Below are positions 49,725 through 58,325 of a stretch of DNA of 64,000 nt, piece after piece (positions within the stretch are counted from its first letter, which is position 1; every line of letters begins with the position of its first letter). The DNA comes from Burkholderiales bacterium. Its GTDB lineage: Bacteria > Pseudomonadota > Gammaproteobacteria > Burkholderiales > Casimicrobiaceae. The notes beneath the pieces were generated by a model. It searched no databases and had not been told where the DNA came from. It worked only from the letters and a program-made list of their open reading frames with translations. Made by a program: the position numbers and the translations under genes. The stretch lies in NCBI GenBank assembly GCA_015075645.1, contig JABTUF010000007.1:124001-188000 (forward strand), given 5' to 3'.

Positions 49725-50693
49725 ATGTCCCGGTTCCGCCGCGCCGTGCTCGCCGTCGCCGCCCTGGTCGCGCTCTCGGGCGCTGCGCGCGTCGACGCAT
49801 CCGATGCCCCCGCGCTGACGCCGATCCGCGTCGGCCCGCACGAGTGGTATTTCCAGGGCGAGGCCGGCGCGGCGAGCGCGGCGAACCGCGGCTTCATGTC
49901 GAACGCGGGCTTCGTCGTCACCGGCGACGGCGTCGTGGTCCTCGACGCGCTCGGCACGCCCGCGCTCGGCCGCGCGATGATCGAGGCGATCCGCAAGACC
50001 ACCCGCGAGCCGATCCGTCGCGTGATCGTGTCGCACTACCACGCCGACCACTTCTACGGGCTGAAGCCGTTCAAGGACGCCGGCGCGGAGATCTGGGCGC
50101 ATCGCCGCTCGCTCGACTACCTCGCGTCGGAGGTCGCCGCCGAGCGCCTGGCCCAGCGGCGCGCCGAACTCTTCCCCTGGGTCGACGACTCGACCGAACT
50201 CGTCCGGCCCGACGTCCTCGTCGACGGCGACACGTCGTTTCGCATGGGAACGCTCGACTTCCGAATCATCGACATGAGCGGTGCGCACGCGCCCGACGAC
50301 CTGATGCTGCTCGTCGAGGGCGACCGCGTGCTCTACGCGGGGGATCTGCTGTTCGCCGGCCGGCTGCCCTTCGTCGGCAACGCCGACTCGAAGCGCTGGC
50401 TCGCGGCGATCGAACGCCTGATTCCGATGGAGCCGCGCGTCGTCGTACCCGGGCACGGCGCGGCGTCCCGCGACGTCGCGCGCGACCTCGTGCTCACGCG
50501 CGACTATCTCTCCTTCCTCCGCGACGCGATGGGCCGCGCCGTGGCCGACTTCGAACCGTTCGACGAGGCGTACTCGAGGACCGACTGGTCGCGCTTCCGC
50601 GCGCTCCCCGCCTTCGAGTCCGCCAATCGCATCAATGCCTGGGGCACCTACCTCCGCATGGAGCAGGAGGCGCTCGGGGCCGGGAAGCCCTGA
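49725..50693 (+). CDS. exported metallo-beta-lactamase-fold hydrolase
   Basis: A 322-residue protein with a signal peptide (AVLAVAALVALSGAARVDA). The zinc site is VSHYHADHF (HxHxDH), with further ligands expected in DMSGAHAPDDLML, LYAGDLLF (Asp) and VVPGHG (His). This architecture is shared with SoxH-like and quinoprotein-relay zinc hydrolases; substrate unknown. The stop overlaps the start of the inositol-monophosphatase-like gene (TGATG). Confidence 0.83.
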   Translation: MSRFRRAVLAVAALVALSGAARVDASDAPALTPIRVGPHEWYFQGEAGAASAANRGFMSNAGFVVTGDGVVVLDALGTPALGRAMIEAIRKTTREPIRRVIVSHYHADHFYGLKPFKDAGAEIWAHRRSLDYLASEVAAERLAQRRAELFPWVDDSTELVRPDVLVDGDTSFRMGTLDFRIIDMSGAHAPDDLMLLVEGDRVLYAGDLLFAGRLPFVGNADSKRWLAAIERLIPMEPRVVVPGHGAASRDVARDLVLTRDYLSFLRDAMGRAVADFEPFDEAYSRTDWSRFRALPAFESANRINAWGTYLRMEQEALGAGKP

Positions 50694-51508
50694 TGGCCGA
50701 CCTTCCGATGATCGGCGATCCGGTGCTCGCGGTGGCCGTGCGTGCCGCGCGGCGCGCCTCGTCGGTGCTCGTCGACGCCGCGCGCGATCTGAAGCGCCTC
50801 CCGACCTTCTCGAAGGAACACGACGAGATCGCGTCGGCCGCGAGCGACGAGACCCGCGCGGCGATCGTCGCCACGCTCGGCGCGGCGTTCCCCGAGCATC
50901 GCGTTCTCGGCGAAGCCGCGGAAACGCCGCCCGCGGGGCACGAACCCTCGCCCTACCAGTGGGTCGTCCACCCGATCGACGGCCGGCGGAACTTCGCGCA
51001 CGGCTATCCGCACTACGCGGTGTCGATCGCCCTCGCGCACGGCGCCGAGATCACGCATGCGGCGGTGCTCGACCCGGTGCACGAGGAACTCTTCACCGCC
51101 GTGCGCGGCAAGGGCGCACAGTTGAACGGGACGCCGATCCGCGTCTCGGCGTGCACGCGGCTCGAGGATGCGCTGGTCGCGACCGATTTCCCGGAGCGTC
51201 GCAGTGCGAAGGCGGCGCCCTATCTCGCGACGCTGACCGCCGTGATGTCCCGCTGCGCGGGCCTGCGCCGATCCGGAGCCGGTTCGCTCGACCTCGCCTA
51301 CCTCGCTGCGGGGAGACTCGACGGCTTCTTCGTCACGAGCCTCAAGCCGGGCGACATCGCCGCCGGCGCGCTCATCGTCAAGGAGGCGGGCGGTCGTGTC
51401 GGGGACTTCGCCGGCGGAACCGAGTTCCTGCGCGGCAGCGAGGTGATCGCGGCGGCGCCCGGCCTGTTCGCGCCGCTGCGCGAGACGATCGCCGCTGCCC
51501 GCACCTGA
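50693..51508 (+). CDS. inositol monophosphatase-family protein with altered metal site
   Basis: A 271-residue SuhB/IMPase homologue. The fold motifs are HRVLGEAAE, then WVVHPIDGRRNF where the canonical motif is W-DP-DGT-NF, and KPGDIAAGALIVKEAGG near the C-terminus. The first metal-ligand Asp is His93 and the catalytic Thr is Arg98, while Asp96 and the C-terminal Asp are kept. GEAAE also replaces GEE. Phosphatase activity may therefore be lost or changed. Translationally coupled to the upstream hydrolase. Confidence 0.85.
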   Translation: MADLPMIGDPVLAVAVRAARRASSVLVDAARDLKRLPTFSKEHDEIASAASDETRAAIVATLGAAFPEHRVLGEAAETPPAGHEPSPYQWVVHPIDGRRNFAHGYPHYAVSIALAHGAEITHAAVLDPVHEELFTAVRGKGAQLNGTPIRVSACTRLEDALVATDFPERRSAKAAPYLATLTAVMSRCAGLRRSGAGSLDLAYLAAGRLDGFFVTSLKPGDIAAGALIVKEAGGRVGDFAGGTEFLRGSEVIAAAPGLFAPLRETIAAART

Positions 51509-51587
51509 GGCCATCCCCCGGGAGCGCGGTCGCGGGCGCGCAGGAGCGTCGAGGATCGGCCGTGCGAAGCCGGAGGGCCGCTGGATC

Positions 51588-52649
51588 TCAGGCGAGCCGC
51601 TGGAACCAGAGCACCGACAGCGCCGCCGCGGTAACGGTGAGGACCGCCGCGAGCGCGACGAACAGCGCCGAGATCTCGGTGTGCGCGCGCTCGAACACGT
51701 ACTGGGCGTTGAGGTTCTCGTAGACCTGAGTGAGGTCGGCGGCCGACTTCGCGTGGAAGTACGTCGCCTTCGTCACCTCCGCGATGGCCTTCAGCGCCTC
51801 CTCGTCGAAGCGCATGTAGATCGACCATCCGTCGAAGCTGACCGACGCCCCTTCGGCGGTGCCGAAGCCCACCGTGTAGACGCGCACGCCGCGGTCGGCG
51901 GCCATGCGCGCCGCGTCGACCGGATCCGGGCCGGTCGTGCGCCGCCCGTCGGTGAGCAGGATGATCGCCGCCGACTTGTTCGACCCGGGCCGTACCGGAA
52001 CGAACGCGGACTTCGGCGCCGCCGGCTTCTCGTCGAGCGAGCGCCCCTGCGCCTCGTTGAACGCGCGCATCGCCCCGCTCGGGACGTTCGCCGCGGCCAA
52101 CTCGTCGGCCTGTTCGGGGAAGATCGCGACGAGCGAGGTCAGGATGCCGGTGCCGATCGCCGTGTGACGCTGGAGTTCGAGGCGATCGATGGCGGTGACG
52201 AGGTCGTCGCGATTGCGCGTGGGCGGCTGCAGGATGGCGGCGGAACCCGCGAACGAGACCAACGCGAGCCGCACGTCGCCCGGCTGCGCCTTGACGAACG
52301 CCTTGGCAGCGGCCTGCGCGGCCTCGATGCGCGAAGGCTCGATGTCGTTCGCGCGCATCGACAGCGACACGTCGATGGCGAGCACGATCGTCCGGTGGTC
52401 GGAGGGCAGCGTGATCCGCGCACCCGGACGGGCGGCGGCGATCACCAGCGCGACGATGGCGACGAGGAGGAGCACGGGCGGTACGTGGCGCTTCCAGCCC
52501 GGGGCGCGCCCGGCGGCCTCGCGCACGGCGGCGAGGCTCGCGTAGCGCAGCGACACCCGCTTGCGCCTGCGGCCGAGCCACAGGTACACGGCGATGAGGC
52601 CCGGCACCGCCAGGAGCAGCCAGAGGACCGAAGGCCACGCGAACGACAT
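51588..52649 (-). CDS. BatA-like membrane-anchored VWA protein
   Basis: A 353-residue protein with two N-terminal hydrophobic segments (VLWLLLAVPGLIAVYLWLG and PPVLLLVAIVALVIAAA), a VWA domain with an intact MIDAS (AIDVSLSMRAND, then the RNRDDLVTAI/TAIGTG region and LLTDGRRTTG), and a C-terminal membrane helix (LFVALAAVLTVTAAALSVLW). This is the topology of BatA/aerotolerance-type proteins that expose the VWA domain to the periplasm. An accompanying MoxR gene is not adjacent. Function unproven. Confidence 0.85.
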   Translation of the reverse strand: MSFAWPSVLWLLLAVPGLIAVYLWLGRRRKRVSLRYASLAAVREAAGRAPGWKRHVPPVLLLVAIVALVIAAARPGARITLPSDHRTIVLAIDVSLSMRANDIEPSRIEAAQAAAKAFVKAQPGDVRLALVSFAGSAAILQPPTRNRDDLVTAIDRLELQRHTAIGTGILTSLVAIFPEQADELAAANVPSGAMRAFNEAQGRSLDEKPAAPKSAFVPVRPGSNKSAAIILLTDGRRTTGPDPVDAARMAADRGVRVYTVGFGTAEGASVSFDGWSIYMRFDEEALKAIAEVTKATYFHAKSAADLTQVYENLNAQYVFERAHTEISALFVALAAVLTVTAAALSVLWFQRLA

Positions 52650-52746
52650 CGTTCCCTCGTCAGGGCCCCGGTGCGCGTGCGGCGCGGGGCCGTTCCGGCA
52701 TCACTCTACCACCGCGGCGGGCGCACGAGGCGCCCCGCGGAGATCC

Positions 52747-53739
52747 TCACGCCCGCAGCAGGTCGGCGAGGGCCTGCGGGATTTCGATGCCTTCGCGGGC
52801 GGCGCGTTCGGCGAGTCCGGTCCTGCGCGCACCGGGCAGTCGCACTCCGGAATCGCGCAGCATCTCGGCCACCAGGACTTCGACCCGCGCGGCGTAGACC
52901 TCGCTCCCCGCGAGCGCGCCGGGATCGACGACGAGAAACGCCTGCCCGAGACGGGGGCGATTGCCTTCCTCGACGAAGAACGAACTCGCCTCGAAGCCGA
53001 TCGCCGCGCCGGTCAGCGCGGTGACGAGGAGTTCGACGACGAGCGCGAGCATCGCGCCCTTCGCCCCGCCCATCGGCAGCATCGAGCCTTCGAGCCCCGC
53101 CTTCGGGTCGGTCGTCGGGCGGCCGTCGCGGTCGAGCGCCCAGCCCTCCGGGATCGGCTTGCCGTCGCGCGCGGCCACCATCAGCTTGCCGCGCGCGACT
53201 TCCGAGAGCGACAGGTCGATCACCAAGGGCGGTGCGTCGCGGCGCGGAAACACCGCGGCGACGGGATTGGTTCCGAAGATCGCGTGGCGACCGCCCGCGG
53301 CCGGCATCGCCGAAGGCGAGTTCGAGAACGCGAGACCCACCATCCCCGCAGCGGCCACCGGCATCAGGTGACGCGCGGCTACGCCGAAATGGTGGCTGTT
53401 GGTCACGCCCGCGAACGAAACCCCGTGCGTGCGTGCGCGCGCGATCGCTTCGTCCACCGCGAGCGCGCAGGCGGGGAACGCGAGTCCGCAACCGGCGTCG
53501 ACGAGGCACGCCCCGCCGCGCTCGCGCACGACCTGCGGCACCGCGTTGCCGTCCGCGCGGCCGTTGCGCAGGTGCGCGGCATACTGGGCGACGCGCGAGA
53601 CGCCGTGCGAGGCGATGCCCTGCAGATCGGCGTCGACGAGGGCGCGGGCGGTCGCTGCGGCCATCGCGGGGTTCGCCCCGGCGCGCTCCAGCGCGCGCGT
53701 CGCCAGCGCCAGCAGGTCGTCGGGGGCGAAGGTCGGCAT
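52747..53739 (-). CDS. comC: malate/lactate dehydrogenase-2 family oxidoreductase, ComC-like
   Basis: A 330-residue NAD(P)-dependent 2-hydroxyacid dehydrogenase of the LDH2/MDG2 family. Motifs are ADLQGIASHGVSR, the catalytic-His region VTNSHHFGVAARH, FGTNPVAAVFPR and the nucleotide-binding GAKGAMLALVVELL. In sulfolactate degraders the family member ComC makes (R)-sulfolactate from sulfopyruvate. That assignment rests on the adjacent slcC- and suyAB-like genes. Another 2-oxoacid is possible. It follows slcC by 2 bp. Confidence 0.75.
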   Translation of the reverse strand: MPTFAPDDLLALATRALERAGANPAMAAATARALVDADLQGIASHGVSRVAQYAAHLRNGRADGNAVPQVVRERGGACLVDAGCGLAFPACALAVDEAIARARTHGVSFAGVTNSHHFGVAARHLMPVAAAGMVGLAFSNSPSAMPAAGGRHAIFGTNPVAAVFPRRDAPPLVIDLSLSEVARGKLMVAARDGKPIPEGWALDRDGRPTTDPKAGLEGSMLPMGGAKGAMLALVVELLVTALTGAAIGFEASSFFVEEGNRPRLGQAFLVVDPGALAGSEVYAARVEVLVAEMLRDSGVRLPGARRTGLAERAAREGIEIPQALADLLRA

Positions 53740-53741
53740 GG

Positions 53742-54671
53742 TCAGCGCCGCGCGAGTGCGGCGAGCACGCGCTCGGCGATCAGCATCGAAACGCGAGCGT
53801 TGGACTCCGCCGTGAGCCCGGCGATGTGCGGCGTGAGCAGCAGCCGCGGTGCGCCGGCGAGCGGCGAGCCGGCCGGCAACGGTTCGCGCGCGAACACGTC
53901 GAGCGCGGCGCCGCCCAGGCTTCCCGAGCGCAACGCGGCGGCGAGGGCCGCCTCGTCCACGATGCCGCCGCGCGACGTGTTGACGAGGATCGCGCCCGGC
54001 CGCATCGCCGCGAGGCGCGACGCGTCGACCATGCCGCGCGTCGTCGCGGTCAGCGGCAGGTGCAGCGACACCACGTCGGCACGCGCGAGCAACGCGTCGA
54101 GCGACAGGGGCTCGGCGTGCGCGTCGCGCCACGCGGGGTCGCCGGGAGCGAGCATCGCGTCGTGTCCGACGATGCGCATGCCGAGGCCTCGGGCGAGCCG
54201 CGCGGTCGTCCGCCCGATGTCGCCGAAGCCGACGAGTCCCAGCGTCTTCCCGGCGATCTCGCGCCCGGACGACAGCGCCACGCGCGGCCAGCGGCCCTCC
54301 GCGACCTCCGCCGACGAGGCGTAGGCACCGCGCAGCAACATCATGGCGGTCGCGATCACGTACTCGGCCACCGCGAGCGCGTTCGCGCCGGTGGCCGGGA
54401 TGACCTCGATGCCGCGCGCCGCGCAGGCCGGCAGGTCGATGTTGTCGAGACCGACGCCCAGGCGTCCGACCACGCGCAGCCTGCGACCCGCCGCGAGCAG
54501 CGCTCCGCGCACCTGGGTGCGGTTGCGCACGATCAGCGCGTCCGCATCGGCGAGCATCGCCGCGAGGTCGTCCGGCCGGTCGACGAGGTCGCTCGCATGG
54601 TGCGTGTCGTGCACCGCCGCGAGGCGCGCGAGGGCGTCCGCGTCCATGAATTCGGAGATGACGATGCGCAT
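53742..54671 (-). CDS. slcC: D-isomer-specific 2-hydroxyacid dehydrogenase, SlcC-like
   Basis: A 309-residue NAD-dependent dehydrogenase of the phosphoglycerate dehydrogenase family: GVGLDNIDLPACAARGIEV, Rossmann GLVGFGDIGRTTARLARG, SLHLPLTATTRGMV, the catalytic Arg in NTSRGGIVDE and the catalytic His in TPHIAG. Length equals that of (S)-sulfolactate dehydrogenase SlcC and it lacks the C-terminal ACT domain of SerA. It would oxidise (S)-sulfolactate to sulfopyruvate. The ATG at 54671 is preferred over an upstream start that overlaps the VOC gene. Confidence 0.75.
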   Translation of the reverse strand: MRIVISEFMDADALARLAAVHDTHHASDLVDRPDDLAAMLADADALIVRNRTQVRGALLAAGRRLRVVGRLGVGLDNIDLPACAARGIEVIPATGANALAVAEYVIATAMMLLRGAYASSAEVAEGRWPRVALSSGREIAGKTLGLVGFGDIGRTTARLARGLGMRIVGHDAMLAPGDPAWRDAHAEPLSLDALLARADVVSLHLPLTATTRGMVDASRLAAMRPGAILVNTSRGGIVDEAALAAALRSGSLGGAALDVFAREPLPAGSPLAGAPRLLLTPHIAGLTAESNARVSMLIAERVLAALARR

Positions 54672-54691
54672 GCCGGGCGGCTCGCGGCCGG

Positions 54692-55126
54692 TCAGGTCGC
54701 GAAGAGGCGGTTCATGTCGGCGAACGCCTTGAACTCGAGCGCGTTGCCGAACGGGTCGAGGAAGAACATCGTCGCCTGCTCGCCCGCCTCGCCGCGGAAA
54801 CGCAGGTGCGGCTCGATCACGAAGCGCACGCCCGCGGCCCGGAACTTCGCCGCGAGTGCGTCGAAGGTCGCGAGGTCGACGACGACGCCGAAGTGACGGA
54901 CCGGGACCTCCTTGCCGTCGACGAGGTTCGTCGCCTCCGCCATGTCGGTGGCCGCCACGCGGTGCGCGACGATCTGGTGGCCATGGAAGTCGAAGTCGAC
55001 CCAGTCCTCCGAGCTTCTCCCCTCGGCGCACCCGAGGAAGTCGCCGTAGAACCGGCGCGCCACGGCGAGGTCGGTCACCGGGAACGCCAGGTGGAAGCGC
55101 GGATACGGAGTGGTCGGCAGCGCCAT
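54692..55126 (-). CDS. VOC-family (glyoxalase/dioxygenase-like) protein
   Basis: A 144-residue protein of the vicinal oxygen chelate fold. FHLAFPVTDLAVARRFYGDFLGC starts the first beta-alpha-beta module, with possible metal ligands in FDFHGHQIVAH, RHFGVVVDL and the terminal Glu in DPFGNALEFKAF. The catalytic role is unknown. No Shine-Dalgarno is present: the bases just upstream of the ATG are the heptamer array at 55131-55186. Confidence 0.83.
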   Translation of the reverse strand: MALPTTPYPRFHLAFPVTDLAVARRFYGDFLGCAEGRSSEDWVDFDFHGHQIVAHRVAATDMAEATNLVDGKEVPVRHFGVVVDLATFDALAAKFRAAGVRFVIEPHLRFRGEAGEQATMFFLDPFGNALEFKAFADMNRLFAT

Positions 55127-55130
55127 GCGT

Positions 55131-55186
55131 CAGGCAACAGGTAACAGGTAACAGGTAACAGGTAACAGGTAACAGGTAACAGGTGG
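55131..55186. repeat. heptanucleotide tandem array (CAGGTAA)
   Basis: Eight 7-bp units: one CAGGCAA, six perfect CAGGTAA (starting 55138, 55145, 55152, 55159, 55166, 55173) and a decayed CAGGTGG. It sits in the 83-bp gap between the dehydratase and VOC genes, ending 5 bp before the VOC ATG. Unit number could alter the spacing or structure of the VOC ribosome-binding region. Confidence 0.92.
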
Positions 55187-55209
55187 CGGGCGGCGAGGCG
55201 CCCGCCCGG

Positions 55210-56187
55210 TCATTGCCAGGGCAGCCGTTCGAGGTCGACGTTGCCGCCGGAGACGATGATGCCGACACGCATGCCGGAGATGGGGAAGCGTCGCTCCAGC
55301 AGGCAGGCGAGCGGCACGGCGGCCGAAGGCTCGATCACGAGCTTGGCGCGCTCCCAGGTGATGCGCATCGCACGGACGATCGCCTCCTCGCTGCAGGATT
55401 CGACCCCGTCGACGTTCGCGCGAATCGCGGCGAGCGTGCGCGGCGCGAGCGGCGTGCGCAGCCCGTCGGCGATCGTCGGCGACAGGCCGGCCGGCAGCGG
55501 TTCGACCTTGCCGCTGCGAAACGCGAGCGTCGCGTCGCCGGCGTGCGCCGGTTCCGCCCCGAAGACGCGCACGGCCGGCTTCATGCCCTTCGCGGCGATC
55601 GCCGTGCCGGAGAGGAGCCCTCCCCCGCCGACCGGCGCGATCACGGCGTCGAGGTCCGGCACATCCTCGAGGAGTTCGAGCGCGGCGGTGCCCTGTCCCG
55701 CGATGACATGAGCGTGGTCGAACGGATGGATCATCGTCGCGCCGGTCTCGCGCTCGACCTCCGCGCACACCGCCGCGCGCGACGCCGCGTCCATGCCGGA
55801 GAACCGGATCGTCGCGCCGAGGCGCGCGACGTTCGCCTGCTTCACCTTCGCCGAGCCTTCCGGCATCACGACCCAGGCGGGGATGCCCCGCCGCGAGGCG
55901 GCGTAGGCGATCGCCGCGCCGTGGTTGCCCGACGAGTGCGTGACCACGCCCCGCGCCGCTACGCCGTCGGCGAGCGAGAACACGGCGTTCGACGCGCCAC
56001 GCGCCTTGAACGCGCCGATCCGCTGCAGGTTCTCCGCCTTGAACCAGATCCTCGCGCCCGCCTCCGCGTCGATCGCGGCGCAGGTGAAGACCGGCGTACG
56101 GTGCACGTGCGCGCGGATGCGCGCGTGCGCCGCGCGGATCGCGGCGAGATCGGGCAGCGTCAGGGCGGTATCGAGGCGGTCGTTCAT
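55210..56187 (-). CDS. PLP-dependent serine/threonine dehydratase or serine racemase
   Basis: A 325-residue fold-type II PLP enzyme. The Schiff-base Lys is in AFKARGASN, HSSGNHGAAIAYAA contacts the cofactor, GGGGLLSG is the phosphate loop and VSGGNVDL the pyridine-contact Ser region. It has no C-terminal ACT/regulatory domain, so it is like catabolic dehydratases and serine racemase, not biosynthetic IlvA. It lies 13 bp after suyB, so a role on cysteate or serine-like intermediates of sulfonate metabolism is conceivable but unproven. Confidence 0.85.
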   Translation of the reverse strand: MNDRLDTALTLPDLAAIRAAHARIRAHVHRTPVFTCAAIDAEAGARIWFKAENLQRIGAFKARGASNAVFSLADGVAARGVVTHSSGNHGAAIAYAASRRGIPAWVVMPEGSAKVKQANVARLGATIRFSGMDAASRAAVCAEVERETGATMIHPFDHAHVIAGQGTAALELLEDVPDLDAVIAPVGGGGLLSGTAIAAKGMKPAVRVFGAEPAHAGDATLAFRSGKVEPLPAGLSPTIADGLRTPLAPRTLAAIRANVDGVESCSEEAIVRAMRITWERAKLVIEPSAAVPLACLLERRFPISGMRVGIIVSGGNVDLERLPWQ

Positions 56188-56200
56188 GCGCGGGCGGACG

Positions 56201-57361
56201 CTACGCGCTCTCGTAGAGCCGCGTCAGCACGAACTCGCGGTGCCCGAGCGCTTCCGCCGCCGTGAATCGGCCGTTCGCGGTGCGGAACATCATGTCGATC
56301 AGACGGTCGCCGGCCTGCGACATGGTGATCTGTCGCTGCAGCAGCCCGGACGTATCGACGTCGATGTGCTCGCTCATCAGGCGGACGGTGCGCGGGTTCG
56401 CGCAGATCTTGATCACCGGCAGGATCGGGTTGCCGATGACGTTGCCCTGCCCGGTCGGGAAGAAGTGAACGACGAATCCCGAGGCCGCGCACAGCGTGAC
56501 CATCTCCGCGGCCGCCGAACTCGAGTCCATGAACCACAGCCCGGGATGCGTCGGCACCTCGGCCTTGTCGAGCACCCCGTCGACGACGCATTTGCGTCCG
56601 ATCTTCTGGATGTTCCCGAGCGCCTTCTCCTCGATCGTCGTGAGTCCGCCGGCGATGTTGCCCTTGGTCGGCTGCGACTCGGAGAGATCGGAGGTCTTGT
56701 GGCGCTCGACCACCTGCTGGTAGCGGTCGAACATGCGCATGAACTCGGCACGCACCTTGTCGTCGCGGCAGCGCGCCGCGACGATCTGCTCTCCGCCGGT
56801 CAATTCGGTGGTCTCGCCGAACACGAGCGTGCAGCCCGCGGCGTAGAGCTTGTCGAACGCGTCGCCGACGGTCGGGTTCGCTCCGCAGCCCGAGGTCGTG
56901 TCGGATTCGCCGCACTTGGTCGAGACCCACAGCTCCCGCAGTTCGCACTCGACGCGGTGCTTCTCGGTCGCCCATTGCAGGTGTTCGCGGGCCGCCTTCG
57001 ACGCCCGCATGATCGTGTCGTGGTCGCCGTGGCCCTCGATGCCGAAACTCGAGACCGGCTTGCCGGTCGCCGCGATGCCGTCGGCCACCTTCTTCGCCCA
57101 GCCGTCCTCGATGCCGATCACGACGACCGCCGCGACGTTGGGATTCGACCCGGTCCCGATCAGCGTGCGGAAATGCAGGTCGAGGTCGGCGCCGAACTGC
57201 AGCCGGCCGTAGGGGTGCGGGATCGCGAGGACGCCCTTGACGTTGTTCGCCACCGCTTCGCACGCCGCGTTCGACAGGTCGTCGACCGGCAGCACGATGA
57301 CGTGGTTGCGGACGCCGACGCGGCCGTTCTCGCGGCGGTAGCCCCAGAAAGTCGTGTTCAT
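56201..57361 (-). CDS. suyB: UxaA-family lyase large subunit, (R)-sulfolactate sulfo-lyase beta-like
   Basis: A 386-residue UxaA/SuyB-type lyase. Features are WGYRRENGRVGVRNHV, LPHPYGRLQFGAD-like IPHPYGRLQFG, TKCGESDTTSGCGANP with the conserved Cys residues, GETTELTGGEQ and the C-terminal GHREFVLTRLYES. In the sulfolactate pathway SuyAB splits (R)-sulfolactate into pyruvate and sulfite. The split into separate small and large subunits, 10 bp apart, is the SuyA-SuyB arrangement; altronate- or galactarate-type dehydratases are the alternative. Confidence 0.78.
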   Translation of the reverse strand: MNTTFWGYRRENGRVGVRNHVIVLPVDDLSNAACEAVANNVKGVLAIPHPYGRLQFGADLDLHFRTLIGTGSNPNVAAVVVIGIEDGWAKKVADGIAATGKPVSSFGIEGHGDHDTIMRASKAAREHLQWATEKHRVECELRELWVSTKCGESDTTSGCGANPTVGDAFDKLYAAGCTLVFGETTELTGGEQIVAARCRDDKVRAEFMRMFDRYQQVVERHKTSDLSESQPTKGNIAGGLTTIEEKALGNIQKIGRKCVVDGVLDKAEVPTHPGLWFMDSSSAAAEMVTLCAASGFVVHFFPTGQGNVIGNPILPVIKICANPRTVRLMSEHIDVDTSGLLQRQITMSQAGDRLIDMMFRTANGRFTAAEALGHREFVLTRLYESA

Positions 57362-57371
57362 CGCCTCTCCC

Positions 57372-57653
57372 TCACCAGCGCTTGGTCTTGATGTTGTGCA
57401 CGTGCGCGTGCTCGCCCTTGCGGATCGGCTTCACGACCTTGCCGATGTCGATGCCGTACTTGATCACCGTGTCGCCGACGGCGAGGTCCTTCAGCGCGAC
57501 CTTGTGGCCGATCGGGATGTCCTGGATGCAGTCGAGTTCGATCGTCCTGTCGTCGTCGAGGATGAGGCCGGTGAGCTTCGTGCCGGCCTTCAGGTTCTCG
57601 ACCACGACGACGGCGACCGAGTCGTGCGGATCGTGCAGCACGCAATGGATCAT
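57372..57653 (-). CDS. suyA: UxaA-family lyase small subunit (SAF domain), SuyA-like
   Basis: A 93-residue SAF-domain protein. DSVAVVVVENLKAGTKL begins the fold and YGIDIGKVVKPIRKGEHAHV leads to the C-terminal VHNIKTKRW, which typifies the separate small subunits of SuyAB-type lyases. It should pair with the adjacent large subunit. First gene of the suy cluster, behind a clear -10 hexamer. Confidence 0.78.
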   Translation of the reverse strand: MIHCVLHDPHDSVAVVVVENLKAGTKLTGLILDDDRTIELDCIQDIPIGHKVALKDLAVGDTVIKYGIDIGKVVKPIRKGEHAHVHNIKTKRW

Positions 57654-57706
57654 CGGGAGTCTCCGGTACGGGAGCGCGCCGACGTGGCGCGCCCGGATGC
57701 CCCCCG

Positions 57707-57712
57707 ATTATA
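57707..57712 (-). promoter_or_regulatory. -10 element of the suyAB operon
   Basis: A consensus TATAAT on the minus strand, about 53 bp upstream of the suyA ATG and just after the rnhB stop. No good -35 lies 16-18 bp further upstream, so an activator may be needed. Between it and suyA, GCGCGCC/GGCGCGC (57674-57692) can form a hairpin in the leader. Confidence 0.5.
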
Positions 57713-57740
57713 GCGCCGCCGCGCCCGATCTCCTGCGGGG

Positions 57741-58325
57741 CTACCAGGCGAGGTCGCGCTGCGCGACCGGCGCGAAGCTGCGGCGATGGGCGGCGCAGGG
57801 GCCATGGCGCGCGAGTGCGGCGAGGTGCTCGGGGGTGCCGTAGCCCTTGTGGCGCGCGAAGCCGTAGAGCGGGAAGCGCGCGTCGAGTTCGACCAGCATC
57901 GCATCGCGCGCGGTCTTCGCGAGGATCGACGCCGCCGAGATCGCCGGCACGTCGCGGTCGCCCTTGACGATCGCGCGCGCCGGACACCCGAGTTCGGGGC
58001 AGCGGTTGCCGTCGACGAGCACCTGCTGCGGTGCGACGGCGAGCGCCTCGACCGCTCGGCGCATCGCGAGCATCGTCGCGCGCAGGATGTCGGCGGCGTC
58101 GATCTCCTCCACCTCGGCATGCGCGACCGCGAATGCCGCGGCGCGCTCGCGGATCGCGGAGGCGAGCTCCGCCCGCCGCCGCGCCGACAGCGTCTTGGAG
58201 TCGGCGAGACCGGCGACCGGTCTCCCGTCATCGAGAATGACCGCCGCGGCCACGACCGGACCGGCGAGCGGGCCACGTCCCGCTTCGTCCACGCCCGCGA
58301 CGAGGAGCGCGCGCTGCGCGTTCAC
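57741..58325 (-). CDS. rnhB: ribonuclease HII
   Basis: A 194-residue RNase HII cleaving RNA in RNA/DNA hybrids. The active-site residues are in GVDEAGRGPLAGPVVAAAV (Asp and Glu), VDGNRCPEL (Asp) and ISAASILAKTARD (Asp). GTG at 58325 overlaps the lpxB stop (GTGA). The lpxB-rnhB pairing is common in proteobacteria. Confidence 0.94.
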   Translation of the reverse strand: MNAQRALLVAGVDEAGRGPLAGPVVAAAVILDDGRPVAGLADSKTLSARRRAELASAIRERAAAFAVAHAEVEEIDAADILRATMLAMRRAVEALAVAPQQVLVDGNRCPELGCPARAIVKGDRDVPAISAASILAKTARDAMLVELDARFPLYGFARHKGYGTPEHLAALARHGPCAAHRRSFAPVAQRDLAW

